The notes under the pieces: model-generated
Databases searched by the model: none
What the model was told of the DNA's origin: nothing
The model's input: the letters and a program-made list of their open reading frames with translations, nothing else
Shown: one piece after another, positions 19,443 through 28,511 of the stretch
Layout of the letters: each line of letters opens with the position of its first letter
Numbering within the stretch: the stretch's first letter is position 1
Source of the DNA: Campylobacter lari
GTDB taxonomy: Bacteria; Campylobacterota; Campylobacteria; Campylobacterales; Campylobacteraceae
DNA length: 64,000 bases
Reading direction: 5' to 3'
Assembly (NCBI RefSeq): GCF_900638335.1
Contig: NZ_LR134508.1
Span: forward strand, 1,364,001 to 1,428,000
Position numbers and translations under genes: made by a program

Positions 19443-20314
19443 AATTTTCCTCTATTTTCTTTTATAAACTCAGCTTTTGTAATTTGTTTGATTTTACCAT
19501 CTTTAATCATTAAAAATTTAGACACACCGTTTTTAAATTCTAAAGTATTATTATTCTCATCATTTAAACTAAAAGCAGCGTGACCTGTTGTAATTAACAT
19601 ATCTTTATCTAAAGATAGAACATAATCATTTTTAATAGTTAAAGAACTTTTCTTGAAAGTTTTTAAATCTACCATACCAAACCAAAGTTCTGCGCTTGGC
19701 TTTACGATACTTTCATTAAGTAAAATCATATTTTCCTCAGGCATATTTAAGCTGGTATTATCTTCCAATGTTTCTTCTATGGTATTATTGTTCTCATCTA
19801 TTGGCTCTAAAATAGTACTTGTATTTGTCTCGTTGCTTTCTATGATTTCATCAGCAAAAAAATTAAGAACCTGGGTTTCGTTTTCATCAACTTTTTCTTC
19901 TAAAACAATTTGCTCTTGATTTAGTACATTGGTAGTATTTTCATCCAATGTAGAACTTTGGAAAAATCTTGAAACACCCCAAGCTAGAACCACTATTAAA
20001 AGCACTACCACTATAATCACAATATACCATATACTCGAACCTTCTTTAGTGTATGAGTTCATTCTAGGTGAAATATGCACATGATTTTTTTTCTCAATGC
20101 CATTTTCTTCCAAGTAAGCATGATATTCTTCTAAAAAATTAGAAAAATCAAACTCATATTCTCTTTGTAAAATTTTAATATAACCATTTACATTAAAGCG
20201 AGATAAAGACTTAAAATCTTTTTTAATAATATATTCAAGACAAGCTACTTCTATTTGAGTTCTTTTTTGAACTTCTAACAAATTTAAATCTTCTAATTTT
20301 TTCCAACTATCCAT
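19436..20314 (-). CDS. RodZ-like bitopic membrane protein
   Basis: 292 residues with the RodZ plan: residues 1-70 form a small helical domain whose wording (VQKRTQIEVACLEYIIKKDF) resembles the RodZ helix-turn-helix, one membrane helix spans 95-118, a low-complexity acidic linker rich in Asn, Glu and Thr covers about 120-205, and a beta-rich domain (LWFGMVDLKTFKKSSLTIKN) ends the protein as in RodZ DUF4115. RodZ ties MreB to the wall machinery. Similarity is by eye only; the linker is long and the HTH diverged. Sits between a SpoU methylase and a secreted protein, overlapping both. Confidence 0.55.
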   Translation of the reverse strand: MDSWKKLEDLNLLEVQKRTQIEVACLEYIIKKDFKSLSRFNVNGYIKILQREYEFDFSNFLEEYHAYLEENGIEKKNHVHISPRMNSYTKEGSSIWYIVIIVVVLLIVVLAWGVSRFFQSSTLDENTTNVLNQEQIVLEEKVDENETQVLNFFADEIIESNETNTSTILEPIDENNNTIEETLEDNTSLNMPEENMILLNESIVKPSAELWFGMVDLKTFKKSSLTIKNDYVLSLDKDMLITTGHAAFSLNDENNNTLEFKNGVSKFLMIKDGKIKQITKAEFIKENRGKLW

Positions 20315-20987
20315 TTTTCATCCTATCGCAAAGTATTGCAAATGCTGCACTAACATTTAAGCTATCAAAATTATTGTGCATTTTTATACCTACGCATTCA
20401 TCGCATTTTTTAAGCACCTTTGGTGCTATGCCAAAACCTTCACTTCCCATAATCAAAACTTTTTTATCTTTGGTTTTAATAGTATGTATATCACTACCTC
20501 CACTTGCGCTAGCATAGATATAAAAACCTTTTTGTTTTAACTCATTTATCATGCTTAAAATATCATCATTTAAGACTATTTTCATATCTAAAGCTGCGCC
20601 GCTACTTGCACGAATAACTCCATCCATAGCCACGCTTTTAGCTACCAAAATAATCCCATCAACACCCAAAGCATAAGCACTACGCACGATAGCACCTATA
20701 TTTCCAACATCACTAATATTATATAAAATAACTATAAAGTCTTTTTCTTTTAAACTCTCAAAAGAGCTAAATTCAAACTCATCAATTTCCATTAAAAAAC
20801 CTTGATGGTTTCCACCTCTTGCCAAGCTTTGAGCGGCTTTAAAATCAAGTTTCTTAATTTTTTTTGAAGCCTTTGCTATTTTTGAAAAATCAGACTTTTC
20901 ACATTCTTTTGCTAAATAAATTTCTTTAATTTTTTCTTTGTGTCTTTCTAAGATATAAAAAAACACTTGCTTACCATAAACTATCAT
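20307..20987 (-). CDS. TrmH/SpoU family RNA 2'-O-methyltransferase
   Basis: SPOUT methylase of 226 residues, most likely acting on 23S rRNA like RlmB. The three knot motifs are present: NISDVGNIGAIVRSA near 90-104, IMGSEGFGI near 178-186, and NFDSLNVSAAFAI near 206-218. The first 65 residues form the small RNA-binding domain. Target nucleotide cannot be told from sequence. Overlaps the RodZ-like gene by eight bases. Confidence 0.88.
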   Translation of the reverse strand: MIVYGKQVFFYILERHKEKIKEIYLAKECEKSDFSKIAKASKKIKKLDFKAAQSLARGGNHQGFLMEIDEFEFSSFESLKEKDFIVILYNISDVGNIGAIVRSAYALGVDGIILVAKSVAMDGVIRASSGAALDMKIVLNDDILSMINELKQKGFYIYASASGGSDIHTIKTKDKKVLIMGSEGFGIAPKVLKKCDECVGIKMHNNFDSLNVSAAFAILCDRMKNG

Positions 20988-21006
20988 TTTTAAATAATAA
21001 CCAAAT

Positions 21007-21825
21007 TCAACTTAAAAGCAGTTTTTGATAATTTTCTTTTGGAGATTTTGCGTTGATTTTCGAAAGAAGCTTTGCTTTTACTTTTAAAGGTAAATCAAGA
21101 TCATAAATATCTTGTTCACACAAGGTATTTTGATGAAATTGCTTTGCTTTAGCACTTACCACCACGCACCATTCGCCACGCAAGTCCATTGTTTTTAATT
21201 TCTTTAAAGCTTCCAAAGCACTTGCTCTAAATTTAGCTTCAAATTTCTTTGTTGCTTCTTTTATGATAAAAATTTCTCTTAAAGGATCTATTTTACTAAT
21301 TTCTTCTACTAAATTAAGTATTCTAGTAGGCGCTTCATAAACTATACTAGGATAAGGATTAAGTAGCAAGCTTTCAATATCTTTTTGTCTTTGAGGATTT
21401 TTATTAGCCAGAAAACCCATAAAAATAAATTCTTTTTTACAAAACGCACTTGAAACTAATGCAAGTAAAGCAGCATTTGATCCTGTTAAGACTTCATAGT
21501 CAATATTGTTTTTAATGACATATTCGATTAAAAATTGCCCCGGATCGCTAATACCTGGCATACCTGCATCACTCAAATATGCAATATCTTGTTCAAAAAA
21601 ATCACCATCTATTTTTGCTAAAAAATCTTTTTCATTATGAGTATGCAAAGATAAATATTTATCAGGTTTTATTTCTAAATTAAATTTTTCATTAAGGAGA
21701 TGAACTAAGGATTTGCAAACTCTCGTATCTTCGCATAAAAAGAGTTTGCATTTTTGTAAAATTTCTAAAGAATGAAAAGAAATATCGTTTAAATTTCCTA
21801 TAGGCGTAGGAATAAAATATAACAT
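21007..21825 (-). CDS. rsmI: 16S rRNA (cytidine1402-2'-O)-methyltransferase RsmI
   Basis: Methylates the ribose of C1402 in the 16S decoding centre. 272 residues. Family segments: FIPTPIGNLNDIS at 4-16, LSDAGMPGISDPG near 84-96, and YEAPTRI near 158. The ATG shares one base with the stop of rpmE, so the two are coupled. With rsmE and the TrmH-like gene it makes a small rRNA modification cluster around a ribosomal protein gene. Confidence 0.95.
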   Translation of the reverse strand: MLYFIPTPIGNLNDISFHSLEILQKCKLFLCEDTRVCKSLVHLLNEKFNLEIKPDKYLSLHTHNEKDFLAKIDGDFFEQDIAYLSDAGMPGISDPGQFLIEYVIKNNIDYEVLTGSNAALLALVSSAFCKKEFIFMGFLANKNPQRQKDIESLLLNPYPSIVYEAPTRILNLVEEISKIDPLREIFIIKEATKKFEAKFRASALEALKKLKTMDLRGEWCVVVSAKAKQFHQNTLCEQDIYDLDLPLKVKAKLLSKINAKSPKENYQKLLLS

Positions 21826-22025
21826 TATTGCATTGCGTATTTTTTCTTAAATTTCTCTACACGACCTGCTGCATCTACGATTTTTTCACTACCTGTAAAA
21901 AATGGATGGCAACTTGAGCAAATATCAACTTTAATTTCTGGTTTATTTGACTTAGTAGTAAAAGAATTTCCACAAGCGCAGCTAACTTTGCATTCTACAT
22001 ATTCTGGGTGAATTTCTTTTTTCAT
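21825..22025 (-). CDS. rpmE: Ribosomal protein L31
   Basis: 66-residue protein of the large subunit. It is the zinc-binding form, with Cys16, Cys18, Cys36 and Cys39 in the positions expected for the metal site, plus HPFFTG after them. AAGGAT upstream is the ribosome site. Overlaps rsmI by one base. Confidence 0.97.
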   Translation of the reverse strand: MKKEIHPEYVECKVSCACGNSFTTKSNKPEIKVDICSSCHPFFTGSEKIVDAAGRVEKFKKKYAMQ

Positions 22026-22102
22026 TGTTTATCCTTTTTCAAAACATTAAGGCGTAATTATATAGATTTTTATATAAAAAATAGCTAAATTTAAGCATGT
22101 TT

Positions 22103-22765
22103 TTAAATTATAAATTTTGAAGCAACCCCCACCAAAGCTGTTTGCGCTTTGAGTATGAAATCAACTTGTAATTTTGCTTTTTTTATATTCTCCTCTCTTT
22201 CTTTTTGAGAAAATCCACCTTCAGCACCTACTAAAAACACATACTTACTAGGTTCAAAGCTCAATAAATCTTCACCTTCAAAATCTATCAAAACAATGTT
22301 CTCATAAGTTTGCTGAAATTTTTTAAAATTATCAAAGCTTTCAAGCTCCATTAAAGAAGCACGACCACATTGCTGGGATGATTCTATAAGAATCTTTTCC
22401 ATTCTTTTGAAATCTAATTTAAAATTTTTTTGTGAATATTCCATATACACAAAAGAAAGCTTTGCTACTCCAAGTTCATTTAAAAAAGGCAAGGTTTTTT
22501 CTATAGTTTTTGGATCAATCACTGCCAAAGCTAAATGTAAATACTTTTTTAATTCTTGTTGTTCTTCTTTTTTATCAAGTAAATTTAATACGCAAGAGCG
22601 TCTAGAAAACTCTATGCATTCATAAGTATAAGCAAAAAAATCTTTTAGATTTTTTAATATGATTTTATCACCTACTTTAATTCTTCGAGCCTTTAAGTGT
22701 AAAAAAGCTTCATTTTCCAACTCTAAATTTAAAATACCGCTTTGTGGATGATACAAAAATTGCAT
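22103..22765 (-). CDS. rsmE: 16S rRNA (uracil1498-N3)-methyltransferase RsmE
   Basis: SPOUT methylase for U1498 of 16S rRNA. The start at 22765 is chosen over the upstream in-frame ATG at 22822 because MQFLYHPQSG is the family-like N-terminus and the longer version would add a hydrophobic stretch that is really the end of the overlapping membrane gene. 220 residues. The PUA-like domain comes first, then the knot with VFLVGAEGGFSQKERE near 172-187. Shares one base with the membrane protein upstream. Confidence 0.92.
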   Translation of the reverse strand: MQFLYHPQSGILNLELENEAFLHLKARRIKVGDKIILKNLKDFFAYTYECIEFSRRSCVLNLLDKKEEQQELKKYLHLALAVIDPKTIEKTLPFLNELGVAKLSFVYMEYSQKNFKLDFKRMEKILIESSQQCGRASLMELESFDNFKKFQQTYENIVLIDFEGEDLLSFEPSKYVFLVGAEGGFSQKEREENIKKAKLQVDFILKAQTALVGVASKFII

Positions 22766-23178
22766 TAAAAATAAAACCTTTGAAGTAAATAAGGCACAAA
22801 AAGCAAAAATATCCCAAAACATAAAATAAAAAAGCTTAAAAATCTAAATTTAGCATAACGCTTAAACAATCTTGCTTTTTTAAATAAAACAAATTGATAA
22901 ATAGCCAAAGCAAAAATCAAAATCCAACAAAACCACATAGAAAATATATAGAAATTTAGTTCAAAATGCTTTAAGGCCCAAAGCAAACTTCCAGTAAAAA
23001 GTGTTATCGCTAAAAACAAGTAATAAATTGGTAAAAATAAGCGAATTCTTTTTATAAAAATAAACTCTTGTGAAAAACTACTTTGTGTTAGATACAAATA
23101 AAACAACATTAAAAAGCCATTTGTATATAGACTATATACATGTAATGCTAAAAAAAACTCATAACTTTGGTCCATCAC
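22765..23178 (-). CDS. Four-helix inner membrane protein, unknown
   Basis: 137 residues, mostly hydrophobic, with about four membrane helices (roughly 10-30, 45-68, 75-98, 110-133) and short basic loops (KKARLFKRYAKFR). No motif I recognise; a similar protein lies between rsmE and the lipoprotein gene in C. jejuni as I recall it. Overlaps both neighbours by one base, so it belongs to the queD to rsmE message. Function unknown. Confidence 0.72.
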   Translation of the reverse strand: MMDQSYEFFLALHVYSLYTNGFLMLFYLYLTQSSFSQEFIFIKRIRLFLPIYYLFLAITLFTGSLLWALKHFELNFYIFSMWFCWILIFALAIYQFVLFKKARLFKRYAKFRFLSFFILCFGIFLLFVPYLLQRFYF

Positions 23179-23375
23179 TATCCTTGTGTGCTATTTTCAT
23201 CTTTGATATCATCATCTACAGGTATAGGAAGCGTTTCATCGTCTATAATAACATTAGAGTCACTTTGCTCAATTTGAACTTGTTCGGTTTGCACTTCTTT
23301 TTTTGTATTATTATTTTCTTGATTTGAGCAAGCCATAAAAAGCAATAATGACACAACCAGCAAAATCTTTTTCAT
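23178..23375 (-). CDS. Small acidic lipoprotein
   Basis: 65 residues. The signal peptide ends in the lipobox LFMAC, so Cys would be lipidated and the rest anchored to a membrane. The mature part is almost entirely Glu, Asp, Asn, Gln and Thr with no predicted fold. Two adjacent ATG codons overlap the queD stop; the second (23375) is chosen because the strong AAGGAGGT site leaves one base before the first ATG but four before the second. Function unknown. Confidence 0.7.
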   Translation of the reverse strand: MKKILLVVSLLLFMACSNQENNNTKKEVQTEQVQIEQSDSNVIIDDETLPIPVDDDIKDENSTQG

Positions 23376-23959
23376 CATACCTCCTTTTGATTGACAAAAA
23401 CAAAATTTGCATCTTGAAGTTTTTTAAAAAAATCTTTATCTTTCCATTCATTGCTTATAGCTTGTGAAAATTCAATATCTGTCAAATTTATTTTTGGCAA
23501 AAACTCACTATAGGCATCTTCTCTAAAACCTTGCGCATAACCTGTTCTTGTTTCATGCACAATGATACTTTTTAAACTTACACCTTGCTCGCCATTAATC
23601 ATCTTAGTCTTTAAAAGCAAGGTATCTATCAAAATAAAAAATATGCGTACAAAATTTTCCGCACTTACATTCACAGGCAAACTCACCCATCTTTGCGAGT
23701 GTTTTTTCATATCTTCTAAATAAACTTTATCATCATCTTTAAAAAGCGTAATAGCATGATCAAAACTATCAATAATTTGCTTTATCTCATCTTTTAACAA
23801 ACCAAAATCATACACCATTCCAGCATTATCAAGGTATTTGCTCTCAAGTAAAATTTCTACCTTATAAGAGTGGCCATGTATGCTTGTTTTGCATCGTTTG
23901 GAGCTACAAAATCTAACAATATGAGCATTTTCAAATTCAAACATTTTTCTAATAATCAT
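23375..23959 (-). CDS. queD: 6-carboxy-5,6,7,8-tetrahydropterin synthase QueD
   Basis: Second step toward the deazapurine precursor of queuosine, from dihydroneopterin triphosphate. 194 residues, longer than the roughly 120 of E. coli, with the extra length inserted between core strands and at the end. Zinc histidines His13, His28 and His30 and the catalytic Cys23 are in place (FENAHIV and [10 protein letters not shown]). Overlaps queE by four bases; the two act in consecutive steps. Confidence 0.92.
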   Translation of the reverse strand: MIIRKMFEFENAHIVRFCSSKRCKTSIHGHSYKVEILLESKYLDNAGMVYDFGLLKDEIKQIIDSFDHAITLFKDDDKVYLEDMKKHSQRWVSLPVNVSAENFVRIFFILIDTLLLKTKMINGEQGVSLKSIIVHETRTGYAQGFREDAYSEFLPKINLTDIEFSQAISNEWKDKDFFKKLQDANFVFVNQKEV

Positions 23960-24705
23960 ACGCCTTCTTTATCTCCCCAAATTCTAATATGCAATCTATC
24001 AGAGTAATTATATCCATTTTTTATACAAAATTCAGCAACACTTAAGGCATTTTTAGAAATTTCTTCTTCACTTGATCCCATAGGCATGCAAAAAACCTCA
24101 TTTTCACAAATTTGTAAAATTTCATTGATTTCACCTAAAGCTTTACTTTCTTGTAAAAAATCCTTATCTAAAACAAATTTATAAAAACTATCTTTAGCAT
24201 AGCGTTTAAAAGCTTTCAAAGCTTTTTCATTAATCCTTTTTTCTTTTTTTACACCACTATTGCTAAGCTTTACACCCAAAGCAAAATAACATTTTTTATA
24301 CAAAGGATATTTTTTAAAGTCAATTTCAATACTTGCATTTGTTTCAAAATGCACCTTAAAATCATTTTCCAAAAGCAAATTAACAAAATACAAAAAATCT
24401 TTATTTTGATAATTTAACAAAGGCTCTCCACCCGTAATAACAACTATAACTTTGCGTGAATTGGCTAGTTTTAAAACCTCATCAAAAAGCTTTGCTGAAG
24501 TATATGTTTTATAACAAGTTTTAAATTCTTTTGTAAAAACAGCTCTTATGGTGTCGCAGCCCAAAAGCATTTTAGAATCTTTTTCTTTTTTTACTCCAAA
24601 GCCTATGCAGTTAAAATTACACCCAGCAAACCTTACAAATATAGCTAAATTTCCACTATATTTTCCCTCACCTTGCAAGCTTAAAAAAGTCTCAACAACT
24701 TCCAT
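23956..24705 (-). CDS. queE: 7-carboxy-7-deazaguanine synthase QueE
   Basis: Radical SAM enzyme that turns the QueD product into carboxydeazaguanine. 249 residues. QGEGKYSG at 11-18 and [10 protein letters not shown] near 90-99 are typical. The cluster motif is unusual: Cys29, Cys33 and then Cys50, so 16 residues separate the second and third Cys instead of two; GCDT at 49-52 matches the usual end of the motif. QueE families with spread motifs are known, so it is probably active. Stop of moaA and start of queE share one base. Confidence 0.88.
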   Translation of the reverse strand: MEVVETFLSLQGEGKYSGNLAIFVRFAGCNFNCIGFGVKKEKDSKMLLGCDTIRAVFTKEFKTCYKTYTSAKLFDEVLKLANSRKVIVVITGGEPLLNYQNKDFLYFVNLLLENDFKVHFETNASIEIDFKKYPLYKKCYFALGVKLSNSGVKKEKRINEKALKAFKRYAKDSFYKFVLDKDFLQESKALGEINEILQICENEVFCMPMGSSEEEISKNALSVAEFCIKNGYNYSDRLHIRIWGDKEGV

Positions 24706-25673
24706 TATCCACCTGTTTGATAAAAGGCTCTTGTAGAACTTTGATTAGCTTCATTTTCTGCCCATCTGTTTTTTTCTGATTTATTTTTTATCACGGTTTT
24801 TAAAACTTCGCAAGCACCCGCTATATCTTTATTGCGTATAGCTTTTTTAATGCTTAAAGCTTCATCATAATACAAACAAGGTATCAAAAGTCCTTCAGCT
24901 GAAAGTCTTATACGGTTACAACTATCACAAAAATCATGGCTATGTGGATCAATAATACCAAACTCATATCCATCTTCAAGTTTATAAATAGTCGCAGGTG
25001 CATTTGGGCTTTTTTGTCCTTGTTTAAAAGAATATTTTTGAGCAATGATATTTAAAATTTCTGCTGATTTTAAACCTTTTAAATCCCCATAAGCATGGTA
25101 ATTTTCCATAAATTCTATAAAGCGAATTTGGCTTTTGCGTACTTTAGCAAATTCTAAAAGATCGATAAATTCACTATCATTAATCCCTTTAAGAGCTACG
25201 GTGTTAAATTTAATATTAAAACCTAATTCTAAAGCCTCATTGATACCACTTAACACATCTTTAAGTATGTTTTTTTGGGCTAATTTAAAAGCTATTTCTT
25301 CTTTTAAGGTATCAAGCGAGATATTAATTCTTTTTAAACCTGCTTGCTTTAAATCTTTTGCTTGTTGTTTTAATAAAGAAGCATTAGTAGTAAGTGCTAA
25401 GTCTATATCTTGCTTATACTCACTAATCATAGCAATAAATTTATGCAAATCTTTCCTTACTAAAGGCTCACCACCTGTAATGCGAATTTTTTTAACTCCT
25501 TCATCAATACAAACTTTAACAAACATAAAAAGTTCTTCAAATGATAAAAGATTTTCCTTAGCGCTCCATTCAAATGGAGTTTTTGGCATACAATAAAGGC
25601 AACGAAAATTACATCTTTGTGTTACTGAAATTCTTAAATAATCTATCACTCTTCCATAGCTATCCACTAACAT
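24705..25673 (-). CDS. moaA: GTP 3',8-cyclase MoaA
   Basis: Radical SAM enzyme that opens molybdenum cofactor synthesis. 322 residues. N-terminal cluster CNFRCLYC with Cys21, Cys25 and Cys28; C-terminal cluster [18 protein letters not shown] (CX2CX13C); and the C-terminal Gly-Gly tail needed for catalysis. No moaC or moaE here, so the rest of the pathway is elsewhere. It shares an operon with queE, another radical SAM enzyme that starts from a GTP-derived pterin. Confidence 0.96.
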   Translation of the reverse strand: MLVDSYGRVIDYLRISVTQRCNFRCLYCMPKTPFEWSAKENLLSFEELFMFVKVCIDEGVKKIRITGGEPLVRKDLHKFIAMISEYKQDIDLALTTNASLLKQQAKDLKQAGLKRINISLDTLKEEIAFKLAQKNILKDVLSGINEALELGFNIKFNTVALKGINDSEFIDLLEFAKVRKSQIRFIEFMENYHAYGDLKGLKSAEILNIIAQKYSFKQGQKSPNAPATIYKLEDGYEFGIIDPHSHDFCDSCNRIRLSAEGLLIPCLYYDEALSIKKAIRNKDIAGACEVLKTVIKNKSEKNRWAENEANQSSTRAFYQTGG

Positions 25674-25682
25674 AAAGAGCCT

Positions 25683-26204
25683 TTATAGTAATTTATTAAA
25701 TTTCAAGATAAGTTCAACCCTGCCCATACCTATACGCAAATCTTTAGCAATTTGCTCTATGGATTTTTTTTGATTAAAAAGCTCTATCACCTTTTGCTCT
25801 TCATTATCATAACTTGGGCTTAATTTTGTAATACTTTGGGTTTTTTGTTCTAAATTTAACAAACGATTTTTTTGCTCACTTTGAAATTCTTCAATAACTT
25901 CTTCCACTTCTTTTAAAGCATTTAAAATAGGAATAATGTTTTGATTAATTTTTTGTTCTAATACTTGCAAAAGCTCTTCTTTTAGCTCTTCTTTAATAAC
26001 TTCGGTGTCTATTTCTTCTTTTTCTTGCTCTTGCTCACCTAAGCTTTCTTTTTTTAAATAATGATATTGCTTATTTAAATCTTCTATCATCTTACCAAGT
26101 TCATTAATCTTAGCAATACTTTCTTTTTCTTTTATCATCATATAAGCAAACATAGCAAAAATTAATAAAGCTACCACAAGCCACAATAATAAATCACTAC
26201 CCAT
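25683..26204 (-). CDS. Membrane-anchored coiled-coil protein with C-terminal HTH
   Basis: 173 residues. One N-terminal membrane helix (about 5-23), a long charged coiled coil (about 28-125, Glu/Lys/Gln-rich), then EQKVIELFNQKKSIEQIAKD and LRIGMGRVELILKF at 137-172, which reads as a small helix-turn-helix like that at the end of DUF6115-type proteins. Whether it binds DNA is unknown. Overlaps the upstream gene by eight bases. Function unknown. Confidence 0.7.
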   Translation of the reverse strand: MGSDLLLWLVVALLIFAMFAYMMIKEKESIAKINELGKMIEDLNKQYHYLKKESLGEQEQEKEEIDTEVIKEELKEELLQVLEQKINQNIIPILNALKEVEEVIEEFQSEQKNRLLNLEQKTQSITKLSPSYDNEEQKVIELFNQKKSIEQIAKDLRIGMGRVELILKFNKLL

Positions 26205-26700
26205 TTTCTTGCTCCTTTAAAATCTTAATCATCGCTCTTTGCATATTTGCCACAAAATTATCATATACAAGCTCATCTTCTGCTTTTATTTGTGTAATTT
26301 TTGCCTCATTTTCATTTAAGGCTTTAAAAAAAATACTAATTTTTTGACCATTTAGCTCAAATCTTGCATAATACTCCTCACCTTGAGTTAAACACTTATC
26401 TTTAAACTGAATGTGTGCAAAATTTACACCCACCACAAAGGCTTTATGTTTTAAATCTGTAAATAGTTTTGTTTTATTGATATCATTTTTTATCAAATAC
26501 AATTCTTGTTTTATATCCATAAGTAAATCAAAAATAATTTGTTCACCTTCACTAAATTCCACTCTTGAGGCAAGTTTTTTCCATTTACTTAAATTGACAT
26601 AATTATTACTTGAAAGATATTCTTGCAAAAACTCTTCATATCTTTCTTTGCTCTCTTCAAACTCAAGTTCTAATGAGCTTTTAAAAAATTTTATCTCCAT
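26197..26700 (-). CDS. Conserved hypothetical cytoplasmic protein
   Basis: 167 residues, no signal peptide or membrane helix. Predominantly helical N-terminal half (SSLELEFEESKERYEEFLQE) and a mixed C-terminal half; a PilZ-like or similar small beta domain is possible around 85-140 (VVGVNFAHIQFKDKCLTQG) but not demonstrable by eye. Overlaps both neighbours (prenyltransferase upstream by ten bases). Function unknown. Confidence 0.65.
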   Translation of the reverse strand: MEIKFFKSSLELEFEESKERYEEFLQEYLSSNNYVNLSKWKKLASRVEFSEGEQIIFDLLMDIKQELYLIKNDINKTKLFTDLKHKAFVVGVNFAHIQFKDKCLTQGEEYYARFELNGQKISIFFKALNENEAKITQIKAEDELVYDNFVANMQRAMIKILKEQENG

Positions 26701-27566
26701 AAAAGATCAACCCAAATAAATATAAAAAACACTATACTTAAATAACCATTTAAAGTAAAAAATGCTTTATCAATTTTTGCAAAATTCTTTCTAACAATGC
26801 GGTGTTCAAAAAATAAAATAATCGCACTAATTATCACGCCTAAAAAAGCAATATTTCCCGTTGGAGCCACCCAAACAAATAAAAGCCAAAAAAGCACTGC
26901 TAAAACATGACAAAATGCTGAGATAAACAAGGTCGCTTCAAGTCCAAATTTAGCAGGTATAGAGTGTAAGCCTGTTTTTTTATCATACTCCATATCTTGC
27001 AAAGCATAAAGCAAATCGAAACCGGCTGTCCAAAAAGTAACACCCAAACACAAAATAACACTATAAATTTCAATACTTCCCAAAACTACAATGCTACCTG
27101 CAATAGGAGCAAGTCCTAAGCAAAATCCTAATACTAAATGCGCTAAGGATGAAAATCTTTTAAAAGCTGAATAAATAGCTAAAATAAACAATACCGGCAA
27201 AGAAAGAGCAAAGGCTAATTTATTAATAAAATAACTTGCCAAAACAAAAATAATAGCATTTAAAATAATAAAAAGCAAAATACTAGCTTTACCTATACGT
27301 CCATCGATATTAGGTCTATTTGCACATCTTGGGTTGTTTTTGTCAATATCCTCATCCATCAAACGATTAATCGCCATTGCAAAATTTCTTGCACTCACTG
27401 CGCAAATAACACCCAAAAACAAAGCCTTAAAGCCAAACCAAGTGCTATCATTTAAAATAACAGAAGCTACAATCATTGAAGTGAATAAAAAGGGTAAAGC
27501 AAAAATAGAATGCTTAAAAACAATCAAATCTAAAATATCTTTTAATTTTTCTTTTAATATAGGCAT
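26691..27566 (-). CDS. UbiA-family prenyltransferase, likely MqnP of menaquinone synthesis
   Basis: Integral membrane prenyltransferase of 291 residues with about eight to nine helices. The two Asp-rich motifs that hold the Mg-diphosphate are present: NRLMDEDIDKNNPR near 67-80 and DLLYALQDMEYDKKTG near 184-199. Campylobacter makes menaquinone through futalosine and lacks ubiquinone, so the substrate is more likely a naphthoate-type intermediate (MqnP) than 4-hydroxybenzoate, although databases often say UbiA. Divergent from miaA. Confidence 0.85.
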   Translation of the reverse strand: MPILKEKLKDILDLIVFKHSIFALPFLFTSMIVASVILNDSTWFGFKALFLGVICAVSARNFAMAINRLMDEDIDKNNPRCANRPNIDGRIGKASILLFIILNAIIFVLASYFINKLAFALSLPVLFILAIYSAFKRFSSLAHLVLGFCLGLAPIAGSIVVLGSIEIYSVILCLGVTFWTAGFDLLYALQDMEYDKKTGLHSIPAKFGLEATLFISAFCHVLAVLFWLLFVWVAPTGNIAFLGVIISAIILFFEHRIVRKNFAKIDKAFFTLNGYLSIVFFIFIWVDLLWR

Positions 27567-27589
27567 TTTTTCTCTTTATAATATATTTT

Positions 27590-27598
27590 TGTTATGAT
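27590..27598 (+). promoter_or_regulatory. Extended -10 promoter of miaA
   Basis: TGTTATGAT fits TGn plus TATGAT in the short divergent gap between the prenyltransferase and miaA. Predicted leader of about 30 nt with TTTAGGATA before the miaA ATG at 27636. Confidence 0.5.
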
Positions 27599-27635
27599 TT
27601 TACTAAAATAATTTTAAATTTAGGATATTTTTACG

Positions 27636-28511
27636 ATGTTTTTTGAATTTGCACTCATTGGAACTACTGCAAGTGGCAAAACAGAACTTGCTAATAAACT
27701 AGCTTATGAATTTAATGCAAGTATTTTAAGCCTTGATAGTCTTTGCGTGTATAAACAAATCAACATTGCTTCAGCCAAAACAGAGCAAAAAACCCTAGAT
27801 GAGCTTGACTATTTTGGTATAAATTTATTAAATGTCAATGAGCATTTTAACATCGCTTTGTTTTTTGAAGAATACAAAAAAGCAAAAGCCTTTGCTCAAA
27901 AAAACAATCAAATGCTTATCATCACAGGCGGAACTAGTTTTTATTTAAAAGCTTTAATGGATGGTTTGAGTGAAAATTTTAAAGAGAGTCAAAGCACGCT
28001 AAACAATGATGAAATTTATCATTTAATGATAAAAATTGATCCACAAGCAAAAATAGAAAAAAACGATACTTATCGTTTGAAAAAATGGCTTGGAATTTAT
28101 GAACAAACTAATAAAATTCCAAGTGAGGTTTTAAAAGAAACCAAACAAGAAGCTTTGATTAAAAAACTTGATATTTTTGAAATTTCTTGGCAAAAAGAAC
28201 TTTTAGAAAAACGCATCATTAAACGCACACAAAATATGCTAAATGAGGGATTAATAGATGAAGCTAAAATGCTATTTGATAATTATGACCATCATTTAAA
28301 GGCACTAAATTCCATAGGTTTAAAAGAATGCAAAGATTTTTTAGACAAAAAAATAAATTTAAATGAGCTTGAAGAGCTCATCATCATCCACACAAGACAA
28401 CTTGCCAAAAGACAAAGAACTTTTAATAAAAAATTCAATAAAGAAATTTTAGATTTTCAAAACGCTTATGAGAATTTAAAAGCTTATATTTTAAAAAAAT
28501 ATCAAGGCTGA
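27636..28511 (+). CDS. miaA: tRNA dimethylallyltransferase
   Basis: Adds an isopentenyl group to A37 of tRNAs that read UNN codons. 291 residues, slightly short. P-loop GTTASGKT at 8-15, LDSLCVYKQ near 33-41 and [10 protein letters not shown] near 100. The only plus-strand gene between 12 and 64 kb. Its last ten bases overlap the end of pflA on the other strand, so the two converge without a terminator between them. Confidence 0.95.
   Translation: MFFEFALIGTTASGKTELANKLAYEFNASILSLDSLCVYKQINIASAKTEQKTLDELDYFGINLLNVNEHFNIALFFEEYKKAKAFAQKNNQMLIITGGTSFYLKALMDGLSENFKESQSTLNNDEIYHLMIKIDPQAKIEKNDTYRLKKWLGIYEQTNKIPSEVLKETKQEALIKKLDIFEISWQKELLEKRIIKRTQNMLNEGLIDEAKMLFDNYDHHLKALNSIGLKECKDFLDKKINLNELEELIIIHTRQLAKRQRTFNKKFNKEILDFQNAYENLKAYILKKYQG

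Noticed and set aside
25135-25596. Antisense 153-codon frame in moaA
   Set aside because: Shadow of moaA; poor ribosome site and no family similarity.
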